A DNA stretch of 64,000 nucleotides from Paludibacteraceae bacterium (GTDB taxonomy: Bacteria > Bacteroidota > Bacteroidia > Bacteroidales > Paludibacteraceae), in NCBI GenBank assembly GCA_017556705.1, contig JAFYMG010000016.1, forward strand, positions 124,001-188,000. Reading direction: 5' to 3'. Positions within the stretch are counted from its first letter, which is position 1; every line of letters begins with the position of its first letter. Below are positions 9,232-18,107 of this stretch, in pieces. The notes beneath the pieces were generated by a model. The model worked only from the letters and a program-made list of their open reading frames with translations. It did not search any database and was not told the DNA's origin. A program made the position numbers and the translations under genes.

Positions 9232-9452
9232 ATTTCAATCAACTACTACCCATGAACATCAGAGTGGTAATCGAGTGCTAACGGAGTGGTATGCGAACAG
9301 ATAAGGAACCTAAAAAACAAAGTATAAACTATGAGTGATAAGTGATGAGTAATTATCATGTATTTGTTACATAAGGGTACTATAACCGCCCCGAATTGTG
9401 TGGTTATTGTATGGTAATAGTCTGGTTATTGTGTGGTGCTAGAGGGTAAAAT
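9232..9452. other. Gene-free spacer with tandem words
   Basis: No reading frame worth calling. It holds an inverted copy of the ACTCATC word (about 9329-9350) and an 11-bp period array (9398-9441). Confidence 0.6.
9398..9441 (-). repeat. 11-bp period tandem array, four units
   Basis: Units on the plus strand are GTGTGGTTATT, GTATGGTAATA, GTCTGGTTATT and GTGTGGTGCTA, bounded by CGAATT at 9392-9397. The reverse complement matches a second array at 49659-49702, which is also bounded by AATTCG. Confidence 0.75.
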
Positions 9453-9487
9453 AAAAAGGACTGCAACGTGATTGTTACAGTCCTTTT
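9453..9487. terminator. Bidirectional intrinsic terminator between sulfatase and dnaK
   Basis: AAAAGGACTG (9454-9463) pairs with CAGTCCTTTT (9478-9487), with A- and T-rich ends, between convergent genes. Confidence 0.8.
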
Positions 9488-9497
9488 CTCATATTCT

Positions 9498-9556
9498 TGC
9501 CTCTAATCTGTAGCTCGCTCAAAGCGAGCGTCTTGTAGCGAAGCGTTCTCTAAACC
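9498..9556 (-). repeat. Interspersed palindromic modules, two in tandem
   Basis: On the minus strand: GTTTAGAG, AACGCTTCGCTAC, then GACG with a GCTCGCT/AGCGAGC hairpin (9513-9529), then CTACAGATTAGAGGC. Same plan as the module copies in coding genes. It ends just after the dnaK stop codon. Confidence 0.7.
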
Positions 9557-9559
9557 TGT

Positions 9560-11482
9560 TTACTTCACCTCCTCAAAGTCCACGTCCTCAGCTGCGCCTT
9601 GGTTGCTGTTACCACCGTTTTGTGCGCCACCTTGTGCACCGCCAGTGAAGTCAGCACCTGGTTGAGGATCTGCCTGCGCTTGCGCGTTGTACATCTCAGC
9701 GCTAGCTGCTTGGAAAGCAGTCATAAGTGCTTGATTAGCAGCCTCGCATGCGTCAGCATCTTTCTTCTCGTAAGCCGCTTTGAGGTTCTTGAGTGCCTCC
9801 TCGATAGGCGCTTTCTTGTCCGCAGGGATCTTGTCGCCGAGCTCAGCCAATTGCTTCTCGGTTTGGAAGATAGTTGCGTCGGCTTGGTTGAGTTTAGCGA
9901 TGCGCTCAGCCTCTTTCTTATCTGCCTCAGCGTTAGCTTCTGCTTCAGCCTTCATACGCTTAATCTCAGCGTCGCTCAAACCACTAGATGCCTCGATGCG
10001 GATCTTTTGCTCTTTGCCAGTAGCTTTATCTTTTGCGGTTACGTTGAGGATACCGTTGGCGTCGATATCAAAGGTCACTTCGATCTGTGGCTCGCCACGG
10101 CGTGCTGGCATGATGCCATCGAGGTGGAAGCTACCGATGAGTTTGTTTTGTTGTGCCATCGGACGCTCACCTTGATATACTTTTATCTCTACAGATGGCT
10201 GATTATCAACGGCTGTGGTGAAGGTCTCTGCTTTCTTGGTTGGGATAGTGGTGTTCGCCTCAATCATCTTGGTCATCACGCCACCCATGGTCTCGATACC
10301 GAGAGAGAGTGGGGTAACGTCGAGGAGGAGGACATCCTTCACATCGCCTGTCAAGACACCACCTTGGATAGCTGCACCGAGAGCAACAACCTCGTCTGGG
10401 TTAACGCCCTTAGATGGAGCTTTGCCGAAGAATTTCTCTACTGCTGCTTGGATAGCAGGGATACGAGTAGAACCACCTACGAGGATAATCTCGTCGATAT
10501 CGCCTACAGAGAGACCAGCGTTTTGCAATGCGGTGCGGCATGGAGCGATGGTGCGTTGAACGAGGTCGTCCACGAGTTGCTCGAACTTAGCACGGGTGAG
10601 GGTCTTCACCAAGTGTGCTGGCACACCATCAACTGGCATGATGTATGGCAAGTTGATCTCTGAAGAAGTGGTGTTAGAGAGCTCGATCTTAGCTTTCTCA
10701 GCAGCCTCTTTGAGACGTTGCATAGCCATAGGGTCTTTGCTTAGGTCAGCACCTGCGTTGTCATTCTTGAACTCTTGTACGAGCCAGTCAATAATGCGAT
10801 GATCGAAGTCATCACCACCAAGGTGGGTATCACCGTCGGTAGATTTTACCTCAAATACGCCGTCGCCCAATTCAAGTACAGATACGTCGTGTGTACCACC
10901 ACCGCAGTCGAATACTACGATCTTCATGTCTTTGTCAGACTTGTCAAGACCGTAAGCGAGAGCAGCAGCTGTAGGCTCGTTCACGATACGGCGAACATTA
11001 AGACCAGCAATCTCGCCAGCCTCTTTGGTAGCCTGACGTTGGCTATCGTTGAAGTATGCAGGTACAGTGATCACAGCCTCTGTAACCTCTTGACCAAGAT
11101 AGTCCTCTGCGGTCTTTTTCATCTTTTGGAGGATGATAGCAGAGATCTCTTGTGGAGTGTAGAGACGACCATCGATATCCACGCGTGGGGTGTTGTTGTC
11201 GCCCTTTACTACTTTATAAGGTACGCGCGCAACCTCGTTAGCCAAACGATCATAGGTCTCACCCATGAAGCGCTTAATTGAATATACGGTACGAGTAGGG
11301 TTGGTGATTGCTTGACGCTTAGCAGGGTCGCCCACTTTGCGCTCGCCACCATCTACGAAACCAATCACTGAAGGGGTAGTACGTTTACCCTCAGAGTTGG
11401 TGATAACTACAGGCTCATTGCCTTCCATAACTGCGACACAGGAGTTAGTTGTTCCTAAGTCGATACCAATAATTTTTCCCAT
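9560..11482 (-). CDS. dnaK: Molecular chaperone DnaK (Hsp70)
   Basis: ATP-dependent cytosolic chaperone that binds unfolded hydrophobic segments, working with DnaJ and GrpE (neither is adjacent). 640 residues, full length. N-terminal [27 protein letters not shown] and the [11 protein letters not shown] nucleotide-binding motifs; the [13 protein letters not shown] substrate-binding domain; a Gly/Asn/Gln-rich C-terminal linker and the terminal EEVK signature. No neighbour shares its transcript: a terminator lies downstream and the 190-base upstream region holds a possible sigma-54-like promoter and a 9-bp repeat array. Secure. Confidence 0.99.
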   Translation of the reverse strand: MGKIIGIDLGTTNSCVAVMEGNEPVVITNSEGKRTTPSVIGFVDGGERKVGDPAKRQAITNPTRTVYSIKRFMGETYDRLANEVARVPYKVVKGDNNTPRVDIDGRLYTPQEISAIILQKMKKTAEDYLGQEVTEAVITVPAYFNDSQRQATKEAGEIAGLNVRRIVNEPTAAALAYGLDKSDKDMKIVVFDCGGGTHDVSVLELGDGVFEVKSTDGDTHLGGDDFDHRIIDWLVQEFKNDNAGADLSKDPMAMQRLKEAAEKAKIELSNTTSSEINLPYIMPVDGVPAHLVKTLTRAKFEQLVDDLVQRTIAPCRTALQNAGLSVGDIDEIILVGGSTRIPAIQAAVEKFFGKAPSKGVNPDEVVALGAAIQGGVLTGDVKDVLLLDVTPLSLGIETMGGVMTKMIEANTTIPTKKAETFTTAVDNQPSVEIKVYQGERPMAQQNKLIGSFHLDGIMPARRGEPQIEVTFDIDANGILNVTAKDKATGKEQKIRIEASSGLSDAEIKRMKAEAEANAEADKKEAERIAKLNQADATIFQTEKQLAELGDKIPADKKAPIEEALKNLKAAYEKKDADACEAANQALMTAFQAASAEMYNAQAQADPQPGADFTGGAQGGAQNGGNSNQGAAEDVDFEEVK

Positions 11483-11514
11483 TGTATTTAAGTTTTTTAG
11501 TTAATATTCTTGTT

Positions 11515-11550
11515 TTAAGGACTTTAAGGTCATTAAGGACATTAAGGTCG
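11515..11550. repeat. 9-bp period tandem array in the dnaK leader, four units
   Basis: TTAAGGACT, TTAAGGTCA, TTAAGGACA and TTAAGGTCG follow without gaps. If dnaK is transcribed from about 11.56 kb the array lies within its 5' untranslated region, about 33 bases above the start codon. Confidence 0.7.
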
Positions 11551-11565
11551 TTTGCCATAGTATAA

Positions 11566-11602
11566 ACAAATGCCGTGCCAAAGTGATTTTGACACGGCAT
11601 TT
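11566..11602 (-). promoter_or_regulatory. Possible sigma-54-type promoter and/or terminator hairpin upstream of dnaK
   Basis: Minus strand TGGCACG (11580-11574), four bases, TTGT (11569-11566): one base off the TGGCACG-N4-TTGC sigma-54 pattern. The same bases form the 3' arm of a 10-bp hairpin AAATGCCGTG/CACGGCATTT (11568-11577 with 11593-11602) that could instead terminate the C1B peptidase gene. A CTGCCA/TGGCAG inverted repeat lies at 11603-11628. No TAnnTTTG box was found for dnaK. Confidence 0.4.
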
Positions 11603-11634
11603 CTGCCAAATACTGACAAAATGGCAGTATGGGG

Positions 11635-11674
11635 GGGACGCTTCGCTACAGGACGGGTCAGAGTCCCCTACAGG
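11635..11674 (+). repeat. Interspersed palindromic modules, two in tandem
   Basis: GGGGACGCTTCGCTACAGG is followed by GGACGGGTCAGAGTCCCCTACAGG, two GACG-stem-CTACAGG modules side by side, directly abutting the stop codon of the C1B peptidase gene. Confidence 0.65.
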
Positions 11675-12883
11675 TTATTTAATGCCTAATTTCTTGCGGA
11701 TATCTTTTGGAATAGCGTTCTTGTGCACGAGCACGTCGTTGGTCTTGTACTGCATATACGCCTCAGATACATACCATATACCCTTGTACTCGCTCTTCTT
11801 CGTTCCCCAAGAGTTCTTGACCATGTAATAGCGTTTGCCATTTTGATCCTTGGCTGTACCGAAGATCTGCATGCCGTGGTCGTCGGTGTTCTCCCAGCTA
11901 TCGTAAGCCGCTTGGCGCATCTCTTGGGTGATAGTTTTCTCTGGAAGAGGTTTTTTGGTGAGCTCTTCGCGTTTGTCAGTAGCAGATAATCCGAGCCAGC
12001 GTGCTGCATCGCTGCCTGTGAGGTCAGCGGCTTTCTCTTCCTCTGGCACTACGCCCAAGCCCTTGCGGGTGAAACACATCTCGCTGACATCTGCACCCCA
12101 AGCCAGGGTGTAGCCATTAGCTAATGCGTTGTCGATGATCTCCATCATCTCATCAAGAGGTACATTGTACATTTGATCCATACGCCAGTTGTCAGGAACC
12201 TCGAGGGCGAAAGTGGTGTAGAATGGATGGTGGGTATAGCTGGTAATGCTCACATAATCATCGGCATTCAAACCCAACTCCTCTGCAAATGACTTAGGTG
12301 TGTACTCCTTGCCGTTGTAGGTGAAGGTTTCTGGGCACTCGCCGAGATAGGTGTCATATACAGCGCTCAGCGCTTTTTTCCACACTGGTGTGAGTTTCTT
12401 CAAACCACTGTTGGATACTGCATCCACTACACCTCCTGCCACTGCATCTAACTCAGAGTGAACAGGTAAAGTGTCGGCAGGGGTACTGCCATATTGGATA
12501 CCAGGCATAACCTCTTGTGGTACAAGACCATAGTTCTTAAGACAGTAAATGACATCGTATGCTGAACCACCAGGAGCAAATTGGGCTGTTCCGTACATAC
12601 GAACTACATATTCGGCACGATCGAGCATGGTGTGATGCACAACGAACATCTCGCTGAGATCATATTCTCCTTTGCCCATACGGATAAGTTCGCTCTCCAA
12701 GAAACCGATGGTAGAATAGCTCCAGCACGTTCCACTACGGTTCTGGTCTTTTACAGGAGTGATAGCGATGCTATCAATTGTGGTAAACTGAAAGCCTTCG
12801 ATGCTATCGCTTTCATTTTCCACCTGCGCCATAGCGCCAATGCTCATTGCGCCCAGCGCGAGAAAAAATAGAATCTTTTTCAT
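11675..12883 (-). CDS. Secreted C1B-family cysteine peptidase (bleomycin hydrolase / PepC-like)
   Basis: 402 residues with a signal peptide (MKKILFFLALGAMSIGAMAQ). Papain-fold catalytic residues are present: Gln47 and Cys53 in VKDQNRSGTCWSYST, His336 in DDHGMQI, and Asn357 in VKNSWG. This is the aminopeptidase C / bleomycin hydrolase pattern, but unlike cytosolic PepC this one is exported, so it probably trims peptides in the periplasm or at the surface. Transcribed alone from its own TATCTTTG promoter. Convergent to nothing; dnaK follows on the same strand after a palindromic module and hairpin. Confidence 0.88.
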   Translation of the reverse strand: MKKILFFLALGAMSIGAMAQVENESDSIEGFQFTTIDSIAITPVKDQNRSGTCWSYSTIGFLESELIRMGKGEYDLSEMFVVHHTMLDRAEYVVRMYGTAQFAPGGSAYDVIYCLKNYGLVPQEVMPGIQYGSTPADTLPVHSELDAVAGGVVDAVSNSGLKKLTPVWKKALSAVYDTYLGECPETFTYNGKEYTPKSFAEELGLNADDYVSITSYTHHPFYTTFALEVPDNWRMDQMYNVPLDEMMEIIDNALANGYTLAWGADVSEMCFTRKGLGVVPEEEKAADLTGSDAARWLGLSATDKREELTKKPLPEKTITQEMRQAAYDSWENTDDHGMQIFGTAKDQNGKRYYMVKNSWGTKKSEYKGIWYVSEAYMQYKTNDVLVHKNAIPKDIRKKLGIK

Positions 12884-12917
12884 ATCGCTTGATGTTTAAT
12901 TGATTACAAATCCGCTG

Positions 12918-12948
12918 CAAAGATACGATAAATAATTGAATTATACAA
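12918..12948 (-). promoter_or_regulatory. Promoter of the C1B peptidase gene
   Basis: TTG (12948-12946), a 20-base spacer, TATCTTTG (12925-12918) on the minus strand, 34 bases before the start codon. Confidence 0.8.
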
Positions 12949-12998
12949 TACTGAGACCTAGGAATTTTATGTTTGATAGCAACTTTTGCATAAATCAC

Positions 12999-13029
12999 TT
13001 GGATATTTGTATATTTTTTTATACCTTTG
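12999..13029 (+). promoter_or_regulatory. Promoter of the secreted protein gene at 13.05 kb
   Basis: TTG (12999-13001), a 20-base spacer, TACCTTTG (13022-13029). The start codon is 17 bases past the -7 box, leaving a leader of about ten bases. Confidence 0.75.
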
Positions 13030-13046
13030 CAAAAAATTGGGTGACT

Positions 13047-14405
13047 ATGCTCTTTGGCTTAATCTTTTCCATATTAACTGCGACATATACCCTCTCTTCG
13101 AATAATACCATGAAACAAGAGGGCGAGGTGCCTGCATATTCCAATTATCATTATGAACGTTCATCTACTACTGGCCAAAAAGGTCAGATGACTGAAGGTA
13201 ATACTACCCATCTGCGTTTGAGCGGTTGGGATGGGTGTGTGGTTCGTAGTGTACGGTTGGAGATGCACTCTAATAGCAAGTCGGGTGCTGGTTCGCTGAA
13301 GATGAAAGTAGGAAAGCAAGTGGTGTGGGAGATAGATGATGAACCATTTTCAAGCAATGATTGGGCTGGGAAATATTCTTCGGAATGGGTGGACATACGC
13401 AAAGGTATGGAGGTGACAGTGGATAATCATGAGGCGATAGATATCTTGATTACAGCCACGGAGAATAGCCTATATATCAATCGTTATACCATTGAATATG
13501 AGGCAGCACCGCCGACATGCTATACGGTGAGTTTTGTGACAGGGCTGGACTCGGTGCCTGCATCGATAACTCAAAGTGCCATTGGCGCGCCCATCGTGTT
13601 GCCTATGTGGCGTGATACGGCAGGATGGTATTTCCAGGGTTGGAGTGAGATAGAGATAACTGGAGATACACTATTGCAGGAATGGTTGGGTGCGGGTAGC
13701 GAGTATGTGCCTAAAATTAATACTTATTTGTGGGCGGTATATTCCGACGTAAAAGAAGTGGCAGCGGTGACGGATTATGCTTCGGGGCAATATGTAATGG
13801 GGATGTGGAATGAGGTGACGGCATATTATGCAAATTCAGGAATGGCGATGAAGGGTAATGTGCGGTCAGGAGAAGTATCTTTGTGTGCCGCAAATATGGT
13901 GAGGAATGCAGAAGGAAAGTATTGTCTAGCTACTACGATAGAAGATGATATGATTTATCATCTGGATTTTGATGAAGATAGCACGGTGTCGATTGTACAT
14001 GTGCAGACGGGAGAGCCGATAGGTTATAAAGATAGTAAATTAAGTGGCTTAGAAAGCACATGGAATTACAAAGTGCTGGATGATAAGTCATTGGTGATAT
14101 ATTACATTACTGATCAGACTATGAAAAATTACGTTTTATATTCTGGTGTAAGCACTGCTACAGGGGAAAAGGAACCCGTAGCAAAGGTCTATAGTATAGA
14201 CGTTGCAAGTTGGGTAGACAATGCTTTATGGTTATTCCCTATTATGTATCCTCAATATACCTCGTGGCCTTTTGGAAAGCCTGATATAAAAGAGGATGAA
14301 GATTCGGACGATGCCTCTTCGGTGCTGAGCGAAGGACAATATCTAATGAATATAGGGCGGTATCGATTGTACGTGAAAGACGGAAAGAAATACCTATTTT
14401 TGTGA
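13047..14405 (+). CDS. Secreted protein with an InlB B-repeat-like segment, function unknown
   Basis: 452 residues from ATG 13047, chosen because the open frame further upstream crosses the promoter. Starts with a signal peptide (MLFGLIFSILTATYTLSS). The N-terminal third is a beta-rich region (LRLSGWDGCVVRSVRLEMHSN) resembling carbohydrate-binding or jelly-roll folds. Residues about 155-200 (CYTVSFVTGLDSVPASITQS, GWYFQGWSEI, LWAVYSD) look like the Listeria-Bacteroides InlB B-repeat family. The end (RYRLYVKDGKKYLFL) weakly resembles the tail shared by other secreted proteins here. No recognisable active site; probably a surface or secreted protein. It precedes iorA by 28 bases. Confidence 0.55.
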   Translation: MLFGLIFSILTATYTLSSNNTMKQEGEVPAYSNYHYERSSTTGQKGQMTEGNTTHLRLSGWDGCVVRSVRLEMHSNSKSGAGSLKMKVGKQVVWEIDDEPFSSNDWAGKYSSEWVDIRKGMEVTVDNHEAIDILITATENSLYINRYTIEYEAAPPTCYTVSFVTGLDSVPASITQSAIGAPIVLPMWRDTAGWYFQGWSEIEITGDTLLQEWLGAGSEYVPKINTYLWAVYSDVKEVAAVTDYASGQYVMGMWNEVTAYYANSGMAMKGNVRSGEVSLCAANMVRNAEGKYCLATTIEDDMIYHLDFDEDSTVSIVHVQTGEPIGYKDSKLSGLESTWNYKVLDDKSLVIYYITDQTMKNYVLYSGVSTATGEKEPVAKVYSIDVASWVDNALWLFPIMYPQYTSWPFGKPDIKEDEDSDDASSVLSEGQYLMNIGRYRLYVKDGKKYLFL

Positions 14406-14433
14406 AATAAACTAAAAAAACATTGATAACACC

Positions 14434-16128
14434 ATGAAACACCTATTATTAGGCGATGAAGCCATTGCGCAAGGCGCTATTGATGCAGGATTGAGTGGGG
14501 TATATGCGTATCCCGGCACACCATCTACAGAGATTACAGAGTATATACAATTGAGCGAAAAGCGCAGAGCGCTTTCCGCTAGTTTAGAGAACGGCGCTGA
14601 TTGCGCCTATAGTTTAGAGAGTAAAGGCAAGATTTTTTGCCAATGGGCTACTAACGAGAAAACCGCGATGGAAGGCGCATTGGGTATGTCGTATATGGGC
14701 AAACGTGCACTTGTCTGCATGAAGCACGTGGGCATGAATGTCTGCGCCGATGCGTTTATGAACGCCGCAATCACGGGCGTCAACGGCGGACTAGTAGTAG
14801 TGGCTGCTGATGACCCATCTATGCATTCGTCGCAAAACGAACAAGACTCGCGCTTCTATGCGAAGTTTGCTATGATTCCATGCCTTGAGCCAAGTAATCA
14901 ACAAGAGGCATACGATATGATGCATTATGCTTTTGATTTATCAGAATCACTCCGTACACCTGTCTTATTGCGCGTAACGACGCGCATGGCGCATTCGCGC
15001 GCAGTGGTGGAGACGATGGATATGCCACGCGAACAAAACATGCTTAACGCACCAGAGAATACCAACCATTTTATCCTTTTGCCTGCTTTTGCGCGCAAGA
15101 ACTATGCTGAATTGGTGGAAGCACAAGTGGATTTTGTGCAAACAAGCGAGGAGTCGCTATACAATAGTTATATCAAGGGTGCGAATCCTAAGAAGGCGAT
15201 TGTCACTACGGGTATTGCGTATAATTACCTTATGGAGTGTTTAGAGAACGGCGCTGAAAGCGCCTACGGTTTAGAGTTTAGAGAGGCGAGTATATTGAAG
15301 ATTACGCAATATCCATTGCCAAAGGCATTGATTGATCAGATGGTGGCGGATGGCGCAGAGGAGATATTAGTGATGGAGGAGGGACAACCTGTGGTGGAAG
15401 AATTGTTGCGCGGTATGGTGCCATCCTCTGTGGTTGTCAAGGGCCGTCTTACTGGTGATTTGCCTCGTATGGGTGAGTTGACACCTGACTGTGTGCGCGA
15501 GGCATTATCCAATAGCGAAGCGTCCAATGGCCCAGAGGATGTCCAATATCCAATCCCTGAAATAGTAGTGGGGCGTCCACCTGCGTTGTGTCAAGGTTGT
15601 GGTCACCGCGATATGTATGCTGCGCTCAATGAGGTGGCAGCTGAGCATGAGGGGGCTAAGATTTTTGGTGATATCGGTTGCTATACATTAGGTGCATTGT
15701 CGCCATTCCATGCCATCCATGCATGTGTGGAGATGGGTGCTAGTATTACGATGGCAAAAGGTGCTGCCGATGCGGGACAATTCCCTTCGTTTGCTGTGAT
15801 AGGCGATTCAACGTTTACCCACTCGGGTATGACGGGATTGCTAGACTGTGTGAATAGCAATGCCAATGTGGTGGTGCTGATTTCCGATAACCTGACTACT
15901 GGTATGACGGGTGGACAAGATTCTGCGGGTACGGGTAAACTGGAGGCCATCTGCCTTGGTTTGGGTGTGGAGCCTGAGCACGTACGTGTGGTGGTGCCAT
16001 TGCCAAAAAATATGGAGGAGATCAAGCAAGTGCTTCGTGAGGAAGTAGCATACAATGGCACATCAGTTGTCATTGCTCGCCGTGAGTGTATCCAGACTCT
16101 CAAACGACACCTAAAAGCGAAGAAATAA
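14434..16128 (+). CDS. iorA: Indolepyruvate ferredoxin oxidoreductase, alpha subunit
   Basis: Thiamine-diphosphate enzyme that oxidises aryl-pyruvates (from Trp, Phe, Tyr) to aryl-acetyl-CoA while reducing ferredoxin. 564 residues. YPGTPSTEITEYI and NEKTAMEGALGMSYMGKRAL mark the pyrimidine-binding domain, ALCQGCGHRDMY and the GDSTFTHSGMTGLLDC...N segment the TPP-pyrophosphate domain. It ends at RRECIQTLKRHLKAKK, without the C-terminal two-[4Fe-4S] ferredoxin domain typical of archaeal IorA. Three segments look inserted: residues about 50-65, 269-283 and 358-374, each at a repeated DNA module. First gene of a four-gene operon with iorB, an aminotransferase and a CoA transferase. Confidence 0.9.
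   Translation: MKHLLLGDEAIAQGAIDAGLSGVYAYPGTPSTEITEYIQLSEKRRALSASLENGADCAYSLESKGKIFCQWATNEKTAMEGALGMSYMGKRALVCMKHVGMNVCADAFMNAAITGVNGGLVVVAADDPSMHSSQNEQDSRFYAKFAMIPCLEPSNQQEAYDMMHYAFDLSESLRTPVLLRVTTRMAHSRAVVETMDMPREQNMLNAPENTNHFILLPAFARKNYAELVEAQVDFVQTSEESLYNSYIKGANPKKAIVTTGIAYNYLMECLENGAESAYGLEFREASILKITQYPLPKALIDQMVADGAEEILVMEEGQPVVEELLRGMVPSSVVVKGRLTGDLPRMGELTPDCVREALSNSEASNGPEDVQYPIPEIVVGRPPALCQGCGHRDMYAALNEVAAEHEGAKIFGDIGCYTLGALSPFHAIHACVEMGASITMAKGAADAGQFPSFAVIGDSTFTHSGMTGLLDCVNSNANVVVLISDNLTTGMTGGQDSAGTGKLEAICLGLGVEPEHVRVVVPLPKNMEEIKQVLREEVAYNGTSVVIARRECIQTLKRHLKAKK
14581..14628 (+). repeat. In-frame palindromic module inside iorA, copy 1
   Basis: AGTTTAGAG (14581-14589), AAC, hairpin GGCGC-TGATT-GCGCC (14593-14607), TAT, AGTTTAGAG (14611-14619), AGTAAAGGC. 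Read in frame as SLENGADCAYSLESKG. The ABC-F copy at 52.99 kb reads SLEDARKTGYSLEVKG in the same frame. Confidence 0.85.
15239..15283 (+). repeat. In-frame palindromic module inside iorA, copy 2
   Basis: GTTTAGAG (15239-15246), AAC, hairpin GGCGCT-GAA-AGCGCC (15250-15264), TACG, then GTTTAGAG-TTTAGAG (15269-15283). Read as CLENGAESAYGLEFRE, the same frame as copy 1. Confidence 0.85.
15506..15556 (-). repeat. Related module inside iorA, copy 3 (TCCAAT word)
   Basis: TATCCAATAGCGAAGCGTCC is followed by AATGGCCCAGAGGATGTCC and AATATCCAATCCC. It carries the GACGCTTCGCTA core in antisense, flanked here by a TCCAAT word. Encodes the loop LSNSEASNGPEDVQYPIP before the PPALCQGC motif. Confidence 0.6.
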
Positions 16129-16175
16129 TCTTTAGAACCTGTATAACTATTAAAACTTTTAGAACTCTAACAACA

Positions 16176-16754
16176 ATGAAACGCGATATTATTTTAGCAG
16201 GCGTAGGCGGACAAGGTATCCTATCTATTGCCGCCGTGATAGGCGATGCAGCCTTGAACGAAGGACTATATCTCAAGCAAGCCGAAGTGCATGGTATGAG
16301 TCAGCGTGGGGGTGATGTACAATCCAATTTGCGACTTTCTAGTGAACCAATATATTCAGACTTAATACCCCAAGGTGGAGCTGATATCATCATTTCACTC
16401 GAACCCATGGAGGCATTACGCTACTTGCCATACCTTAAACCAGACGGTTGGATTGTGACATCCTCAAAGCCTTTTGTGAATATCCCTAATTATCCAGAGA
16501 TAGAGGATGTGTTGGCGCATGTAAGGGCCATCAAGAATCACGTGTTGATTGATGTAGAAGCATTGGCGAAAGAAGCTGGTGCACCCGCTCAGGCAGCGAA
16601 TATGGTGCTGCTGGGGGCTGCGATACCGGTGTTGGGTATGAATCATGATAAGATTATTGCGGGTGTGAAGCGTATCTTCTCTCGTAAGGGCGAAGCCGTT
16701 GTGGCAGCCAATGTGGCGGCTATCGAAGCCGGCTACAAAGCCGCTAAACATTAA
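16176..16754 (+). CDS. iorB: Indolepyruvate ferredoxin oxidoreductase, beta subunit
   Basis: 192 residues from ATG 16176 (MKRDIILAGVGGQGILSIAA); a longer in-frame reading upstream overlaps the end of iorA and is unlikely. GVGGQG, QAEVHGMSQRGGDVQSNLR and the SLEPMEALRYLPYL segment are typical of the gamma-type domain of 2-oxoacid:ferredoxin oxidoreductases, which binds CoA and completes the IorAB heterodimer. It sits 47 bases after iorA and 12 before the aminotransferase gene, in one transcript with them. Confidence 0.93.
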   Translation: MKRDIILAGVGGQGILSIAAVIGDAALNEGLYLKQAEVHGMSQRGGDVQSNLRLSSEPIYSDLIPQGGADIIISLEPMEALRYLPYLKPDGWIVTSSKPFVNIPNYPEIEDVLAHVRAIKNHVLIDVEALAKEAGAPAQAANMVLLGAAIPVLGMNHDKIIAGVKRIFSRKGEAVVAANVAAIEAGYKAAKH

Positions 16755-16766
16755 ACAACACATACT

Positions 16767-18098
16767 ATGAACTTTCCATTAAACAAACAACTTGTAGACC
16801 AAACGTGTATTGATTTTGGTTTGCGCAATGCCAAGGAGTTGGGTGCATCATCTATTCGCCAACTAGTAGGTGTGGTCAAAGATATTGAGCGTGCCACAGG
16901 TGTGGAGTTTATCCATATGGAGATTGGTGAGCCAGGACTGCCAGCCGAACAGATAGGTATTGCAGCAGAGCACAAGGCTCTGAAAGAAGGGTGTGGTTCG
17001 CACTACCCACTCATTACGGGTATTCCCGAGGTAAAGCATTGGGGTAGTGAGTTTGTTCGTGCGTTTCTAGGGTTGGATATTCCACGCGAGTGCATCGTGC
17101 CCACTGTGGGCAGTATGCAAGCTGCCTTTGCGATGAATATGCTGGTATCTCAATTGGATGAGAAACGTGATACTATTCTCTTTCTTGATCCTTGTTTCCC
17201 TGTACAGAAGCAGCAATGTAAGGTGATAGGTGTGCGTGTGGATGCCTTTGATGTGGCTGATTATCGTGGAGAAGCATTAGCTGTGGAGTTAGAGCGTCAT
17301 TTTCAATCGGGTCGGATAGCGGCAATGTTATTTTCCAATCCGAATAACCCATCGTGGATGTGTCTTACTGAGCGTGAATTGGAGATTATTGGTCGTCTGG
17401 CTTCGCTATATAATGTACTAGTAATAGAGGATTTGGCATATCTGAATATGGATTTCCGCGATGCTGAACGTGGTGTACCATACGAGCCGCCATACCAACC
17501 GTCTATTGGTAGATATACCAACAACTGCTTGCATATGATATCTTGCTCCAAGATGTTCTCCTATGCAGGGCAACGTGCTGCTATCATAGCAATAAACCCA
17601 TATTTGGCGCACAGAAGATTTGCTTCATTAGCAGAGCGTTATGACAATGATGGTGAGTTCTTGCGCAATTTTGTGTATAACGTGCTGTATAGTTTGTCTT
17701 CGGGTGTAACACACTCGGTGCAGTATGCTATGACGGCTATGTTCAAGGCTGCGTGTCAAGGTAAGATTGACTATGTGACAACTACTCGCGAATATGCTCG
17801 CCGAGCCCAACGTGTCAAGGAGATTATGCTGCGTAATGGCTTTCATATCGTATATGATGAAGACGCGGATGGACAGGAGGTTGGCGATGGCTTCTTCTTT
17901 ACTTTTGGCTACAAGGATTGGACGGGGGAGAAGATGGTCAATAAACTGATCTACTATGGTATATCGGCTATCTCGCTGTCAAGCACAGGTGCAAGACGTG
18001 AAGGAATGCGCGGTTGCGTGTCTTGTATACGAGAGGATCAATACGAACTCCTTGACCAGCGTCTCGCACTTTTCAATCACGATTACCACGACAAGTAA
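16767..18098 (+). CDS. PLP-dependent class I/II aminotransferase
   Basis: 443 residues, fold type I. PLP lysine in SCSKMFSYAGQR (Lys262), Asn191 in SNPNNPSW, Asp222 in VIEDLAYLN, and MEIGEPGLPA at the N-terminus. Context defines a likely job: removing the amino group from aromatic or related amino acids to give the 2-oxoacid for IorAB, and the product then passes to the CoA transferase downstream. Substrate choice is inference from the operon. The C-terminal half is longer than in AspC-type enzymes (about 400 residues). Nine bases separate it from the next gene. Confidence 0.85.
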   Translation: MNFPLNKQLVDQTCIDFGLRNAKELGASSIRQLVGVVKDIERATGVEFIHMEIGEPGLPAEQIGIAAEHKALKEGCGSHYPLITGIPEVKHWGSEFVRAFLGLDIPRECIVPTVGSMQAAFAMNMLVSQLDEKRDTILFLDPCFPVQKQQCKVIGVRVDAFDVADYRGEALAVELERHFQSGRIAAMLFSNPNNPSWMCLTERELEIIGRLASLYNVLVIEDLAYLNMDFRDAERGVPYEPPYQPSIGRYTNNCLHMISCSKMFSYAGQRAAIIAINPYLAHRRFASLAERYDNDGEFLRNFVYNVLYSLSSGVTHSVQYAMTAMFKAACQGKIDYVTTTREYARRAQRVKEIMLRNGFHIVYDEDADGQEVGDGFFFTFGYKDWTGEKMVNKLIYYGISAISLSSTGARREGMRGCVSCIREDQYELLDQRLALFNHDYHDK

Positions 18099-18107
18099 TT
18101 TTGAATT

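Noticed and set aside
9398..9441. CRISPR array
   Set aside because: Units are only 11 bases and directly adjacent, with no spacers and no cas genes.
9599..10663. Long open frame on the plus strand opposite dnaK
   Set aside because: Shadow of the dnaK codon pattern; Cys/Leu-rich, no start context and no family resemblance. Similar frames opposite gcvT, pepT and glyA were rejected for the same reason.
12936..13046. N-terminal extension of the secreted protein at 13.05 kb
   Set aside because: It crosses the promoter and hides the signal peptide.
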